Shown one piece after another: positions 32,001-43,266 of a stretch of DNA of 64,000 nt. The position numbers were made by a program, and so were the translations under genes. Positions within the stretch are counted from its first letter, which is position 1; each line of letters opens with the position of its first letter. The stretch spans positions 29,637,501 through 29,701,500 of the forward strand of contig NC_091677.1 in the NCBI RefSeq assembly GCF_042453785.1, in the 5' to 3' direction. Source of the stretch: Malus domestica. Taxonomy: Eukaryota > Streptophyta > Magnoliopsida > Rosales > Rosaceae. The notes beneath the pieces are model-generated. The model ran no database searches. It saw only the letters and a list, made by a program, of their open reading frames with translations, and was not told where the DNA came from.

Positions 32001-35000
32001 GGATTTTTCTTAACAAGGACAACATTTGCTACCCATGTTGGGTAATTGACTTCACGGACGAAGCCTATGTCCTTGAGTTTTTCAACTTCTGCTTTCATCG
32101 CCTCGTATCGCTCAACATCATAAGATCTTCGCTTCTGTTTTACTGGTTTGGTCTTGGGATCAATACTCAAGTGGTGACAGATGATATCAGGAGAGATGCC
32201 CGGCATATCCTTATATGACCAAGCGAAGACCTCGGCGTTCTCTTGTAAAAATGAGATCAGCGACAACCGAATGGGTGGTGACAAAGTGGTGCCAATCTTC
32301 ACCATGCGATCTGGATGGTCTTTGGAGATAGAGACATTCTCTAACTCTTCAGGGGGTTGTGCTTGCTGGGTGAAGGAGTCATCTCGAGGGTCGTCGGGTT
32401 GACTGTTGCCATCCTGAAGACCCGAGTTGGATTCATCTGGACTGGTCTTTATGACCTGGTTATGTACAGAGAGGGTCTCCTTGGGGACATGCAGGTGTTG
32501 TTGCTTAACTGAAGTGTTGTAACATGATCGAGCACTAAGTTGATCTCCCCTGATGTATCCATTGCCGAAAGGGGTTGGAAACTTCATCAACAACATATGT
32601 GTGGATACCATGGCCTTGAGATCATTGATGCCTGTGCGCCCAAAGATGACATTGTATGCCGTCGGGCAATTGACCACTAGGAAGTTAGTGGTAATAGTAG
32701 CTGTGTAGGGGCCTGTACCAATGGTGAGGGGTAAGTGTATACTCCCCAAAGGTTGTACGATATCGCCAGAGAAGCTTATCAGAGGAGAAATCGAGCGATC
32801 GAGCAAATGTTCAGCTACATTGAGTGCCTTGAAAGCTTCAGCAAACATGATATTGACTGAAGCACCTGTGTCTATCAGGATTCGTTTCACATCAAAATTT
32901 GCTATGTGAGCTTCCACGATCAACGGGTCATTGTGAGGGTAGATGATACCTCTTTCTTCCTCAGGGTAGAAACATATTGGATCCCAGTTAGGCTTTTGAT
33001 ACTTGCCTCCTCTGATGTCTTCCACGTGAAACACTTGATGGCCAGGTCTCAAGGTTCGTTCACTGCTTTTCATGGCCCTATTGGAAGATTCAGACATGGG
33101 TGTGCCGCCGCTTATGGAATATATCACATTCACCTGGCGTTGGTTACGGTTATCCCTTGGAGGGTGAAGGAGGAACTGATCAATTTTTCCTTCACGTGCC
33201 AAAGCTTCAATATGGTCACGGAGGATAATGCACTTCTCACTATCATGGCCATTATACTCGTGGTAGCAGCAAAACATTCCCGTGTTCTTCGTGGACTTGT
33301 AATCTGGCTGTCTTGGCTTTGGCTTTGGTATCAGGTGAGCTATACTGGGGTAGATGGCAGCACATGTAGCATTCAAAGAGGTGTATGTCTCATACCTCGG
33401 GGTAGGGCCTGTCTTGACACGTGATTGGCCCACTGCGTTGACTGCTTGAGGGCGGGCATTATTGTGACGATATCCTGAGTTATCGCGATAATGCCCCTTA
33501 TTCTTTTTATTAAAATGAGATTGGTGAGGATGGAAGTCTTTCCTTTTGCCCTGAGATTGATATGTCTGCTGACTTGGCGAAGCATTAAATGAGGCAGGGG
33601 GTGTGCTGCTACCATTTGGAAGGTTGAGGTCTTTTCATTCGGTTGGATCTGGCCTTCACTCCCTACTTGCTGATAAGGGGTGACTGTAGGGGGTTTCCCT
33701 TGATATGTCCTTGCCTCGGCGGAGGCATGGTTGTAAGCTTGTGTCATCACCTCAGAGTAAGTCTTCCAAGTGTTGGCATTGATCATGTACTTGAAGAAGC
33801 AGTCACGTAAGCCTGCCGTGAAAGCCTTGAGGGCGGTTTTGTCATCTGCCTCAGCGCAGCGAGAATACTCATGGCTGAAGCGGCCAGCGTACTTTCGTAA
33901 TGACTCGTCCGGCTTCTGGCGAATAGTGTACAAGTCATCTGCGGAATGCAAGCGATCGGTCTGGAAGATGTGTTGAGAGACAAACAGCTTCCTCAACTCT
34001 TCAAATGAGTCTACTGTCTCAGGTGGAAGACGGCAATACCAGTTTAACGCTCCGCCAGAGAGGGTGGAGGGGAAGAGAAGGCACCGTTCTTCGTCGGTGT
34101 GTCCCCGGTATACCATGGTAGACTCAAAGAGGTTAAGGTGTTCAATCAGGTCTTCCCTTCCAGTATAGAGTTGTAAGTCAAGCTTCTGCTTTGTCTTCGC
34201 TTGGAGGGGAGTGTTGAGGATCCTTCTTGTGAGAGGGCCAGGCTTGGGTTGGTTCCAGTCAGGTATCTCGGCTTGACGTTCAGCCTTCAGCTTGTTTACT
34301 TCCTCAAAGAGCTGCAGGACAAGGGGGTCCTGAGCGGAGTCGTGCACCACCAAAGTCTTCTTCTTTAAGTCCCCATCGCCTCTTGGAAGTAGGAAAGTTT
34401 GATCAAGATAGTGTGATCTTTCTCTGGACTCGCCACACTGACTTCTAGAGTGAGTATGTCGGAATGTTTCCGAGTCCCCAGTACCTTCATACTCTTCTGG
34501 GACTTGTTGCCAATTCCCTAGATTGGCGGCTGGCCTGGGTCGTGGAAGAGGACCGAGTCTTTCAGAAACCCTTGGGTCATTGATCTTCGAGCTTATGTGG
34601 ATGGGATTCTCTCGACGTTGCTTTAGGAAGTCTCGACAATCGCGATAGACAGCTTTTGATCCTTCCACTCCCTCTGCGAGGAGGTGTTTTCCTCTACTTC
34701 TCCTGCTTCGGGTTGAAACAGCTGGGTTGAGAGAAGTCTCATGTTGATTATCACATTGATGTGTAGCTTGATCCCTATCAGGGATGTCCGTGTCGGATAT
34801 CGGCGACCCTCCGTGTTGGGGGGCATTCAGTTGATTGTTGACCTCAACAGGGGCGACGAGCTTATGTGTTTGAGCCTGCCTAGCCTCGTGAAGCATCTCA
34901 AAAAGTTTTTCATATTGTTCCTGGAGGACTTCATTCTTCATCGCTATCTTGTTGTCCTGAACTTCTAGCTCATCGACTTTAGCTTGAAGAGTAACTCTAT

Positions 35001-35079
35001 TTCCTTCCTGTTTTCGCTGCTTCATACTAGGTCCAGCGGGGGTGTCATTCTGTGTGTTGTGGCTTCTTTCGCTCCCCAT
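29071..35079 (-). pseudogene. Tat-type gag-pol (gag, protease, RT, RNase H, archaeal RNase H, integrase), broken
   Basis: Gag probably starts at ATG 35079 (MGSERSHN); the open frame reaching into the LTR is not coding. Gag has a capsid-like region (GALNWYCRLPPETVDSFEEL), and a CYHEYNGHDSEKC knuckle follows. Protease shows LIDTGAS near 32870. RT shows VDYTDLNKGCPKD, MPFGLKNAGATYQ and YVDDMLVKS. A first RNase H (YYASKALQDAETRYSNIEKLAL, about 31000-31269) precedes a second, archaeal-type one (LYVDGSSNQQGCGAG, NNEAEYEALLAGL). Integrase has CDKCQRYA, LDLIGSMP and VTDNGRQFDNKKF. Lesions: a frameshift in a short A-run (coding strand) near 33632-33635, a frameshift near 31390, TGA at 30997-30999 and TAG at 29191-29193. 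The natural end is TAG at 29071-29073. The intact family protein would be one long polyprotein. This copy would need proteins from elsewhere to move. Confidence 0.93.
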
Positions 35080-35166
35080 GTCGGAGAGAGATGCTTGGCC
35101 AAAAGAAAGTGTACGAGCGGTGGAAACCAGCTTGACAAAGCTGAAGAGAGTGGGAGTAAGTGTCTT

Positions 35167-35185
35167 TCCCACAGACGGCGCCAAA
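35167..35185 (-). other. Primer-binding site
   Basis: On the minus strand TTTGGCGCCGTCTGTGGGA follows directly after the 5' LTR. The first part, TGGCGCCGT, agrees with the tRNA-Asp type used by many plant Ty3/gypsy elements; the rest is the usual plant variant. Confidence 0.75.
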
Positions 35186-35702
35186 TGTTGATGCACAAAA
35201 TCAGCGAGGACTTTGGTACAACAGAAAGTGTCAGGTTTTGTGACCTTCGCTTGGTTGCTTCGGTCACTAGTGAGGATAAGTACGTAAATGAATAGAGATA
35301 GAGAAACAAACACAGGATGTACGTGGTTCACCTAGATTGGCTACGTCCACGGAGTAGAGGAGTTCTCATTAATTGTGAAGGGTTTACACAAATACATAGG
35401 TTCAAGCTCTGGTTTAGTGAGTTCTAGTGAATAGTTTAGTACAAAATGACATTAGAGATTATTGTGGGAGAATGATCCCTATTTATAGAGGAGAGTTTCT
35501 AGTTTTGTTCTAACATCGACACGTGTCGTGTTGTGATTGGCTTCTAATGTTGACACGTGTCGAGCTGTGATTGGCTTCTGATGTCGACACGTGTCGCATT
35601 GTGATTAGCCTCCTGGTTGAAGGGAAGCTCTTCTAGGTCCTTGACGGTATAACGTTGACCGGTGCTCAGTAGTTTCGGGATTGGTCAAGTATGGTACAAA
35701 CA
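35186..35702 (-). repeat. 5' LTR of Tat-type element
   Basis: 517 bp. Promoter signs on the minus strand: TATA-like CTATAAATA (about 35480-35488), and upstream in U3 three CACGTG G-boxes at 35520-35525, 35554-35559 and 35588-35593. Each G-box sits in a 34-bp repeat together with a CCAATCA or similar motif. Confidence 0.95.
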
Positions 35703-36412
35703 AACTTCATTTGGATGATTAACATCAAACACTTCATTTGGTGCATCCACACCATTTACCTCTTCAACATTGATTGGCTCTTCATCGTCACTTACCCCAT
35801 AATCACTGTTAACAAATACTTCATTCTTTTATTCATTTTCACCTTCTTTTTCATTATTTTCATTATCCTCTTCTGCTTTATCTTCATTATATTCCTGAAT
35901 ATTACCATGTATACCAACAGATGCAGCTTCATATGTGTTGACCTTTTTTACTGAATTGTCGGCATTGGCTAGGCGATCAATAAAAGGCCAATATTGGTAA
36001 CCCTTAAATTCATCAGTGCCACCATTATAGTTTTCAGAATCCAAACTTGGCCATACCTCAAAAGCTTGACTCCCAATGGTGTTTAGATCAGTTGGATCAT
36101 GATAATACAATTGAACAATTCTATTACCAGGAATGCAAGCAATTAGCCCTGGAATAAAACTATCATCTTTCACCTCTATCAATGCACTTGCACCAAACTT
36201 ACCAGGTTTCTTGTAGTACACTAACTTGTAACCTTCTGAGTTATGTCAACATTATAGCCAAGTTCTACACCAATCTTTTGTAAATCCACCAATGACAAAT
36301 AGTCATCAACACAATTGTCTACATAACATACCTTGCCACCTTTATAAACTCCATTTTCTACCAACCCATAATGGTTAAGTTCAAGAGTACATAGCTCTAG
36401 ACCACCTGCCAT
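35703..36412 (-). pseudogene. MULE transposase, 5' portion
   Basis: Minus-strand pieces before the retrotransposon insertion. The N-terminal PB1-like MuDR domain lies at 36221-36412 (CTLELNHYGLVENGVYKGGK, then YVDNCVDDYLSLVDL). After a frameshift near 36225-36240 the reading continues as YYKKPGKFGASALIEVKDD, to an in-frame TAA at 35829-35831. The same frame then runs up to the insertion point, and with the 12,808-bp insert and duplication discounted it is in phase with 22894 downward. The MULE gene therefore had at least one frameshift and three stop codons in all, besides the insertion. Confidence 0.82.
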
Positions 36413-36946
36413 ATATAATATACAATGTGAGGTTGAGCACTCACCAAAATCAAATTCTTACAATAAATACCCTCACCAAACTCCAATATATGCATATTGG
36501 GTGTGGTGGACGCTGGAGCAATGGTGAAAAATAAATAGTAATAAGGCCAACACATAAATGCATTTGACCAAAAAGACAGAGTACCACCATACATATAAAG
36601 CCAAAGTGAATAACAGAATACATATTTAGACAAAAACAATCCAAACGAAATTCATGAAATATAAAATTAAACAATGAAGGAAAGACTTACTGTATTGTGG
36701 ATGCTCTCCAGACCACCGAAACGTTGTCGCCATGTGAATAATTAATCATGAAAGTGCATTCCCAGCCAATAATAGTGAATTTCCTTTTCAAATTTCTCAA
36801 ACCCTAGAACTGAGCTCTCAATCTCCTGTTGAACTCTTCCCCAAAACTTTTGAGTTCTCCATTCTATAGCACGTGAGATTCCTTTGGGCCAACAAAATGT
36901 CATATTTGCCCACCACAAAAAGGTCACGTGCAAGGCATGTGATCAT
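36413..36946 (-). other. MULE 5' region between transposase and right terminal repeat
   Basis: Probably promoter, leader or first intron of the transposase gene. Short open frames here show no known domain. Confidence 0.45.
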
Positions 36947-37093
36947 ATTTAACAGAAAATGTAACAAACTTGACGGAAAGGACGATTCGTGCAACACAAA
37001 CTTAAGTTGGAGGACGAGAGAAACTAATATAAGAGTTGAGGGATGAAAACTAAACTTATAGTATAGTTCAGGGATCTTTTCTATTATTTACCC
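36947..37093 (-). repeat. MULE right terminal inverted repeat
   Basis: Ends ATTATTTACCC at 37093. It is the inverted partner of 19804-19950. Confidence 0.88.
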
Positions 37094-37102
37094 TAAAAAA
37101 TA

Positions 37103-37310
37103 AATATGATTATTTACCGAAATATAAAAAATTATTTATTGAACTGAACCAACCCTTCTCAAAATCTCGGCCCATCGGACCTGAACCCGCTTGCCCGCCC
37201 ATATTTGACGGACTCGGCATCAAATTTGACCCATATTCATATTCTTCCAACTTCTCGCAAATCGTAATCGTCTCTCGCACTCACACATAGGATCACACAT
37301 CGATCTCGCC
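37103..37310 (+). promoter_or_regulatory. Proximal promoter and leader of STA1
   Basis: Only about 208 bp remain between the MULE's TSD and the ATG. A CGGCCCATCGG motif (about 37168) resembles the GGCCCA/site II elements common in plant housekeeping promoters. No strong TATA box is seen. A short pyrimidine-rich leader follows. Confidence 0.5.
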
Positions 37311-40300
37311 ATGGTGTTCATCACATCCCCAAATCACAAAACCCTAACCCTAAATCTAAACCCTAAGACCACCACCCTCAAAACCTTAAAGCTTCAAATC
37401 GAGCAAAATTCTCACATACCCATTTCTCAGCAGCGCCTATTCATCTCCCAAAGCCTCCAGTTACTCACCCAATCCGACTCCTCCCTCCTCTCCGACCTTG
37501 GAGTCCGACCCCTGTCAACCCTAACTCTTCACATTCCCTTATTCGGCGGCACCCAACCTCCCGCCGTCCCTAAACCCCGCCTCGAGTTCCTCAATTCCAA
37601 GCCTCCCCCGAATTATGTCGCTGGGCTCGGCCGTGGTGCCACTGGCTTCACCACCAGGTCCGATATCGGGCCCGCACGTGCTGCGCCAGACCTGCCGGAT
37701 AGGTCGGCCACCACAATCGGCGGCGCTGCTGCTCCTGCTGCCCCGCCTGGGGTTGGCCGCGGACGCGGGAAGCCCGAGGAAGAGGAGGAGGATGAAGGGG
37801 AGGATAAGGGGTACGATGAGAATCAGAAGTTTGATGAATTCGAAGGAAATGATGTCGGGTTGTTTGCATCGGCGGAATACGATGATGAGGACAAGGAGGC
37901 TGATGCGGTGTGGGAAGCCATTGAGCAAAGAATGGACTCGAGGAGGAAGGACAGGAGAGAAGCTCGGTTGAAAGAAGAGATTGAAAAGTACAGAGCTTCG
38001 AACCCGAAGATCACGGAGCAATTCGCGACTCTGAAGAGGAAGTTGTACACCGTGTCTGCTCAGGAATGGGAGAGCATACCTGAAATCGGAGACTATTCGT
38101 CGAGGAACAAGAAGAAGAGATTCGAGAGCTTTGTGCCGGTGCCCGATACACTTTTAGAGAAGGCAAGACAGGAAAAGGAGCATGTTACGGCATTGGACCC
38201 CAAGAGTAGGGGAGCTGGTGGTATGGAGACTCCATGGTCTCAAACTCCGGTTACGGATTTGACTGCTGTAGGTGAGGGTAGAGGTACTGTTTTGTCATTA
38301 AAATTAGATAGGCTTTCTGATTCTGTTTCTGGATTGACGGTTGTCGACCCGAAAGGGTACCTTACTGATCTTAAGAGTATGAAGATTACTAGTGATGCTG
38401 AGATTTCGGATATTAAAAAGGCTAGGTTGTTGCTTAAGAGTGTTACACAGACGAATCCAAAGCACCCACCTGGATGGATTGCGGCTGCCAGGCTGGAGGA
38501 GGTGGCTGGGAAGATTCAGGCAGCTAGACAATTGATTCAGAAAGGGTGTGAGGAATGTCCTAAGAGTGAGGATGTGTGGTTAGAGGCATGTAGGCTTTCA
38601 AGCCCTGATGAAGCTAAGGCCGTGATTTCTAAGGGAGTGAAGTCGATTCCCAATTCGGTGAAGTTGTGGATGCAGGCTGCGAAATTGGAGCGTGACGATT
38701 TGAATAGGAGCAGGGTATTGAGGAAAGGTTTGGAACACATTCCCGATTCTGTTAGGTTATGGAAGGCGGTGGTGGAGCTTGCCAATGAGGAGGATGCGAG
38801 ACTTTTGCTTCATAGGGCTGTGGAGTGTTGTCCCTTGCACATTGAGTTATGGCTTGCACTTGCAAGATTGGAAACTTATGAGAATGCAAGGAAGGTCCTT
38901 AATAGGGCAAGAGAGAAGCTATCAAAAGAGCCTGCCATTTGGATCACAGCAGCGAAGTTGGAGGAAGCTAATGGGAACACAGCCATGGTTGGGAAGATTA
39001 TTGAAAGGGGTATAAGGGCTTTGCAAAGAGAAGGGTTGACGATTGATAGAGAGGCATGGATGAAGGAGGCTGAAGCTGCTGAACGTGCAGGGTCTGTTGC
39101 AACTTGCCAAGCAATCATTCGGAACACGATTGGGATTGGTGTGGAGGAAGAGGATAGGAAGAGGACATGGGTTGCTGATGCTGAGGAATGCAAGAAAAGG
39201 GGTTCCATTGAAACAGCCAGGGCCATTTATGCACACGCACTTACTGTCTTTTTAACCAAGAAGAGCATATGGCTCAAAGCCGCACAGCTTGAAAAGAGCC
39301 ATGGTACTAGGGAATCTCTTGATGCTTTACTTCGTAAAGCGGTGACTTACCGACCACAGGCTGAAGTCTTGTGGCTTATGGGAGCTAAGGAGAAGTGGCT
39401 TGCTGGGGATGTGCCTGCTGCTCGTGCCATCCTTCAAGAAGCTTATGCTGCCATTCCTAATTCTGAGGAAATTTGGCTTGCTGCGTTTAAACTTGAATTT
39501 GAGAACCATGAACCAGAGAGAGCCAGAATGCTTCTTGCCAAAGCCCGAGAAAAGGGAGGTACTGAAAGAGTGTGGATGAAATCAGCAATTGTTGAGAGAG
39601 AATTAGGGAACATTAATGAGGAGAGGAAGTTGCTTGATGATGGGTTGAAGCGCTTCCCTTCCTTCTATAAATTATGGTTGATGCTTGGACAGCTAGAGGA
39701 ACGCCTTTGTCATTTGGAAAAGGCCAAGGAGGCCTATGATTCAGGTCAGAAGCACTGCTCCAGTTCTATTCCACTGTGGCTTTCTCTTGCTAATCTTGAA
39801 GAGAAGATGAGTGGGCTGAGTAAAGCTCGTGCAATTCTGACGATGGCCAGGAAGAAGAATCCTCAGAACCCTGAATTGTGGCTTGCTGCTGTTCGAGCTG
39901 AATTAAGGCATGGAAATAAGAAGGAAGCTGATATCTTGATGGCAAAGGCTTTGCAGGAGTGTCCCAATAGTGGTATCTTGTGGGCTGCATCTATTGAGAT
40001 GGTACCCCGTCCGCAACGGAAGACAAAGAGTATGGATGCCCTCAAGAAATGTGATCATGATCCCCATGTCATTGCTGCTGTGTCTAAGTTATTTTGGCAT
40101 GACAGGAAGGTTGACAAAGCTAGGACTTGGCTTAACAGGGCAGTGACACTAGCGCCAGATATTGGGGATTTCTGGGCCTTGTACTACAAATTTGAACTTC
40201 AACATGGGACCGAGGAGAACCAGAAAGATGTACTTAAAAGATGCATAGCTGCAGACCCAAGGCATGGTGAAAAATGGCAACCTATTTCAAAGGCCGTGGA

Positions 40301-40391
40301 GAACTCCCACCAACCAACCGAAGCTATCTTGAAGAAAGTGGTGGTTGCTCTTGGGAAGGAAGAGAGTGCAGCTGAAAATAATAAACAGTAG
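37311..40391 (+). CDS. STA1: Pre-mRNA-processing factor 6 / STABILIZED1 (1026 aa, intronless)
   Basis: The open frame is uninterrupted and close in length to Arabidopsis STA1 (about 1029 aa). The N-terminal 78 residues form a ubiquitin-like domain ([30 protein letters not shown]), a plant addition to PRP6. The PRP1/PRP6 N-terminal region follows ([20 protein letters not shown]; acidic linker; [35 protein letters not shown]). From about residue 370 to the end there are many HAT/TPR-like helical repeats, each with a W-x-x-A pattern ([49 protein letters not shown]). The protein bridges U5 and U4/U6 snRNPs in the tri-snRNP and is needed for splicing, mRNA turnover and heat or cold tolerance in Arabidopsis. 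The gene is intact although a MULE lies 217 bp upstream. Confidence 0.97.
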   Translation: MVFITSPNHKTLTLNLNPKTTTLKTLKLQIEQNSHIPISQQRLFISQSLQLLTQSDSSLLSDLGVRPLSTLTLHIPLFGGTQPPAVPKPRLEFLNSKPPPNYVAGLGRGATGFTTRSDIGPARAAPDLPDRSATTIGGAAAPAAPPGVGRGRGKPEEEEEDEGEDKGYDENQKFDEFEGNDVGLFASAEYDDEDKEADAVWEAIEQRMDSRRKDRREARLKEEIEKYRASNPKITEQFATLKRKLYTVSAQEWESIPEIGDYSSRNKKKRFESFVPVPDTLLEKARQEKEHVTALDPKSRGAGGMETPWSQTPVTDLTAVGEGRGTVLSLKLDRLSDSVSGLTVVDPKGYLTDLKSMKITSDAEISDIKKARLLLKSVTQTNPKHPPGWIAAARLEEVAGKIQAARQLIQKGCEECPKSEDVWLEACRLSSPDEAKAVISKGVKSIPNSVKLWMQAAKLERDDLNRSRVLRKGLEHIPDSVRLWKAVVELANEEDARLLLHRAVECCPLHIELWLALARLETYENARKVLNRAREKLSKEPAIWITAAKLEEANGNTAMVGKIIERGIRALQREGLTIDREAWMKEAEAAERAGSVATCQAIIRNTIGIGVEEEDRKRTWVADAEECKKRGSIETARAIYAHALTVFLTKKSIWLKAAQLEKSHGTRESLDALLRKAVTYRPQAEVLWLMGAKEKWLAGDVPAARAILQEAYAAIPNSEEIWLAAFKLEFENHEPERARMLLAKAREKGGTERVWMKSAIVERELGNINEERKLLDDGLKRFPSFYKLWLMLGQLEERLCHLEKAKEAYDSGQKHCSSSIPLWLSLANLEEKMSGLSKARAILTMARKKNPQNPELWLAAVRAELRHGNKKEADILMAKALQECPNSGILWAASIEMVPRPQRKTKSMDALKKCDHDPHVIAAVSKLFWHDRKVDKARTWLNRAVTLAPDIGDFWALYYKFELQHGTEENQKDVLKRCIAADPRHGEKWQPISKAVENSHQPTEAILKKVVVALGKEESAAENNKQ

Positions 40392-42746
40392 TTCAAGCTG
40401 TTCTGTTCCAGGTTCTGCTTTTAAAAACTTGTAATACAGAAAAAAATTCGCTGATGAAGCATACATCGCATTAATTGTAGCTTTGCTCCTTTTATTGATT
40501 GTATATAGCATGAATTCTCAGTATCAACAATGATGAAGCATGTCTTTATTTATTGTTCGAATTACGATGGCATGTGTCAACTTATCTTTATTTATTGTTT
40601 GAATTACGATGGTTGTGTGTTTTTCTTCCTTCGTATGGTCAGGGTCTGTTGTAGATTCTTTTGAAATCTGAGTGTGCTTGATGATCTAGCTTTCTCAAAC
40701 ACTTTCCTTGTTTCAATTCAAGTATTGTAGGTTGTGTTGCAGTTTTTGTTATGACTACTGCAGCTCACATGGTTACCCCTGTGATTGTATCCAATGGTGT
40801 CAGGCTGTGTTTTGTCTTATCGTCATTTTCCCTTCTTTTGCTAGTTTATCTTGAATCTTCTTGTGAATTGATTGAGTTAAACCTTGTAATCCAAGATTCA
40901 GTTAATACTCTGCTTCTTAGGTTCCCTACCTGAATTTTGTATGCGAATTGAACACTTGCTTGTAAGAATGTATTTCTTGTATTAGATCACCTTGTTATTT
41001 AACCTGGATTTGGCGATGAAATGAATGACTATATCTAGTGCTACTTTTCTTTCTGTATTACTGCCGTGCCAATCAACAGAAGCTTCTTCTGTTGTAACGG
41101 GAAATAACAGTCTTAGATTTACTGAGGTCTGCTATCATATCAGAAGCATTTTCTATCATGTTTCTCTTTGTTTGGTTTTTGGTTTGAGTTTATAGAAGCG
41201 AGTTCCCTGTTCCTTTTGGTATGGATTTTCTAAAAGGTTAAACTAAGGCCTTCCATTGTGTTTTGCAGGTCGCTCCTCCCCCTTTCCCCCCTCGCACACG
41301 ATTCAGATGTATGCCAAGTGAACTATATGGTACCAAATTTCTCATTCCAAATCATGACATGTCTGTAGGTACTTTCTTAAGTTAATGAAATCTGGTTGGC
41401 TTTTATGTGAGTCGGGATCCAACAGACAATCTCATCGGCAGCCAACTCAGTCTCATTGTCTGTCTTTCCAATACAATTCTTCCGATCAGACTAGGGGGTA
41501 TCGAAGAGGACTGGAACGAGTAGGAGTATGTACAATGAAAGAGGCCTCATCGACCTGTGAGATTGATGATTGACAACGTGCATTTGTACGAGTATGAAGG
41601 GCTTCAAGCAATAGGTTAGTGATATTTTAAACATTGTCGAGGAAACGAAGATTTCTTGGGAATTTTTCTGAGGTCAAAGGAAATGGAGAAGAACAATTTT
41701 TTCCCTCTGCAAATCTGTTTATACCCGATCTTGCACTATCGGTAAATATGTTTGGAGTCGTTTGATTAAAAGAGTATATTATTGGCTGGGCCTGAAAGTC
41801 CGATTTCGGCCGAGTTGGTAGAAGTTAGTCTAGAAAGGAGGCTGTGAGTCTCGGCCCAGTAATGCATTGGTGGTGGCGCGACCGAGTCTTAGACGAGGTA
41901 GGATTGGTTAAGGATCAGGATTGGCTTCTGCCGAGATTTGAATGAGCTGCTAAAGGATCATGATTGGTTTCTAACTAAAATGTGAATCAGTCGCATAAGC
42001 AAATCTAGGATCAGAATTGTAGTACGAGTCGAAGAAGGTGAGGCTTGGGTCAAAGATAATTCTGAGTATAACAAGATAACATGTCGAGGAATTGCAATCC
42101 CTGTAGGATTCTATCATTCATTAGACTTGCCATCGAAGAATTTGTCCCCATAAATACAAGAGGATTTGTAGTGTAGAAGAGACCATCAACTCAACACTCA
42201 CCCTGAGGAAAATATTAACTGCTCCACTAGCAAGCCAGCACAATTTCAGTTTGGTTAAACAGTTTTGAGTTGGCAGTCGACGGATGATTACAATTTGGTT
42301 AAACAGAATTTTCAGAGGCAACCGGCAAATGTGACGTTTGGTCAAACAACACTAGAGTCGTAAAATCGGCTTGGCTAAGGAGTTTTGACAGTTTGGTTAA
42401 ATAGTAGGTTCTCTTTTTTCAACTAGTTATTGACTCAAGTCTCTGCCGGCGATTCTTCATGGAACAAGGTCATTTCATCAATTTTCTTGGTGAAGTGAGC
42501 TATTACCAAGTTACATTTATGTCCAATACTTAGACGGTGGAATCATTTTTGGATTTCACATAAAAATCATAACCTTCTTTTAGGTTTTAGAACTAAGGCC
42601 GAGAGTGTTTCTTTCTCGGGCAAAATTGCCTCATTCAAAAGTTAGAAGTGCATTATATCACACGATCATATTTAGAAGTACTCACTCGAACTCGGTAGCA
42701 AATTGGCAAGGCCATAATCAGTAGAAGAACGTAGTTAGCTCATAAG
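40392..42746. other. Intergenic; 3' flank of STA1 and a possible LTR remnant
   Basis: The first few hundred bases are likely 3' UTR. A stretch at about 41780-42300 (GGCCGAGTT words, then CCCCATAAATACAAGAGG near 42147 and ATCAACTCAACACTCACCC) resembles a U3/TATA/R layout of an LTR, but no termini were found. No protein-coding gene recognised. Confidence 0.4.
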
Positions 42747-43266
42747 CAAGGTCTAAAATATCGATATTATCTCGATATTTTCATCGAAATTTTCGTATTT
42801 TTGGACTACCGATATTTCCGATATCATCGATATTTTAGACCTTGATAGGAACTCTACGTGGTACTAAGTCACTCATGTATCTTACCATGCAATGTATAAA
42901 GTGTAAAAAATTGTACTAATTTATTATATATAAATGATTATGGTGTGTTTAAACTTCTTTCATTAATTATTACATATTTTCTACACTCACAATATTTGCC
43001 AGCTCGTTATATAACCAACTTAAATCAGTTAAATCCATCATGCAATGCATTTCCTTCCAAATTTTTGTGATAAACTAATAGATAATTAACTAAATAAATA
43101 TCCTGCAAAGTTTCAATAAAAATTTCCAAGTTTTTCTTACAATTTCCATGGTTTTTACTCAATTTTTATCGATATCGATAATATCCCGATATTTCCATCG
43201 AAATTTCTGTGTTTTTGGACTACCAATATTTCCAATATCATCGATATTTTATACCTTGCTCATAAG
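42739..43266. mobile_element. 512-bp hAT-type MITE with 8-bp TSD
   Basis: The element spans 42747-43258. The left end is CAAGGTCTAAAATATCGAT, and the reverse complement of the right end is CAAGGTATAAAATATCGAT. The TSD CTCATAAG is exact (42739-42746 and 43259-43266). The terminal block is also repeated inside: ATCGATATTTTAGACCTTG ends near 42845, so the left 100 bp is itself palindromic. Confidence 0.9.

Larger units (their letters stand above)
22895..35707 (-). mobile_element. Full-length Tat-lineage Ty3/gypsy retrotransposon, nested in the MULE
   Basis: The element spans 22900-35702 (12,803 bp), with an exact 5-bp TSD, AACTT, at 22895-22899 and 35703-35707. The two LTRs are both 517 bp and differ at seven positions (five transitions, two transversions). 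Gene order on the minus strand is gag, protease, reverse transcriptase, RNase H, second archaeal-type RNase H, integrase. A 5.6-kb non-pol region before the 3' LTR holds an antisense ORF and tandem arrays. The dual RNase H and the antisense ORF place it in the Tat/Retand group. Lesions in gag-pol make it non-autonomous. Confidence 0.95.
19795..37102 (-). mobile_element. Mutator-like element (MULE), interrupted by an LTR retrotransposon
   Basis: The element spans 19804-37093 and is flanked by an exact 9-bp TSD, TAAAAAATA (19795-19803 and 37094-37102). Terminal inverted repeats of about 147 bp run 19804-19950 and 36947-37093. They share blocks such as CTTATATTAGTTTCTC and TTTTCTGTTAAAT. Without the inserted retrotransposon the element would be about 4.48 kb. 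Its gene is a MuDR/mudrA-type transposase on the minus strand, now broken. The right end lies 217 bp before the STA1 start codon. Confidence 0.93.

Noticed and set aside
35080-35331. N-terminal extension of gag running into the LTR
   Set aside because: The open frame crosses the primer-binding site and LTR. The ATG at 35079 inside the internal region is the sensible start.
37539-38050. Minus-strand and alternate-frame ORFs over STA1
   Set aside because: Shadows of the intact plus-strand STA1 frame, caused by GC-rich codon use.
41385-41573. Small plus-strand ORF downstream of STA1
   Set aside because: No recognisable family, no nearby promoter signs, and an isolated short frame in intergenic DNA.
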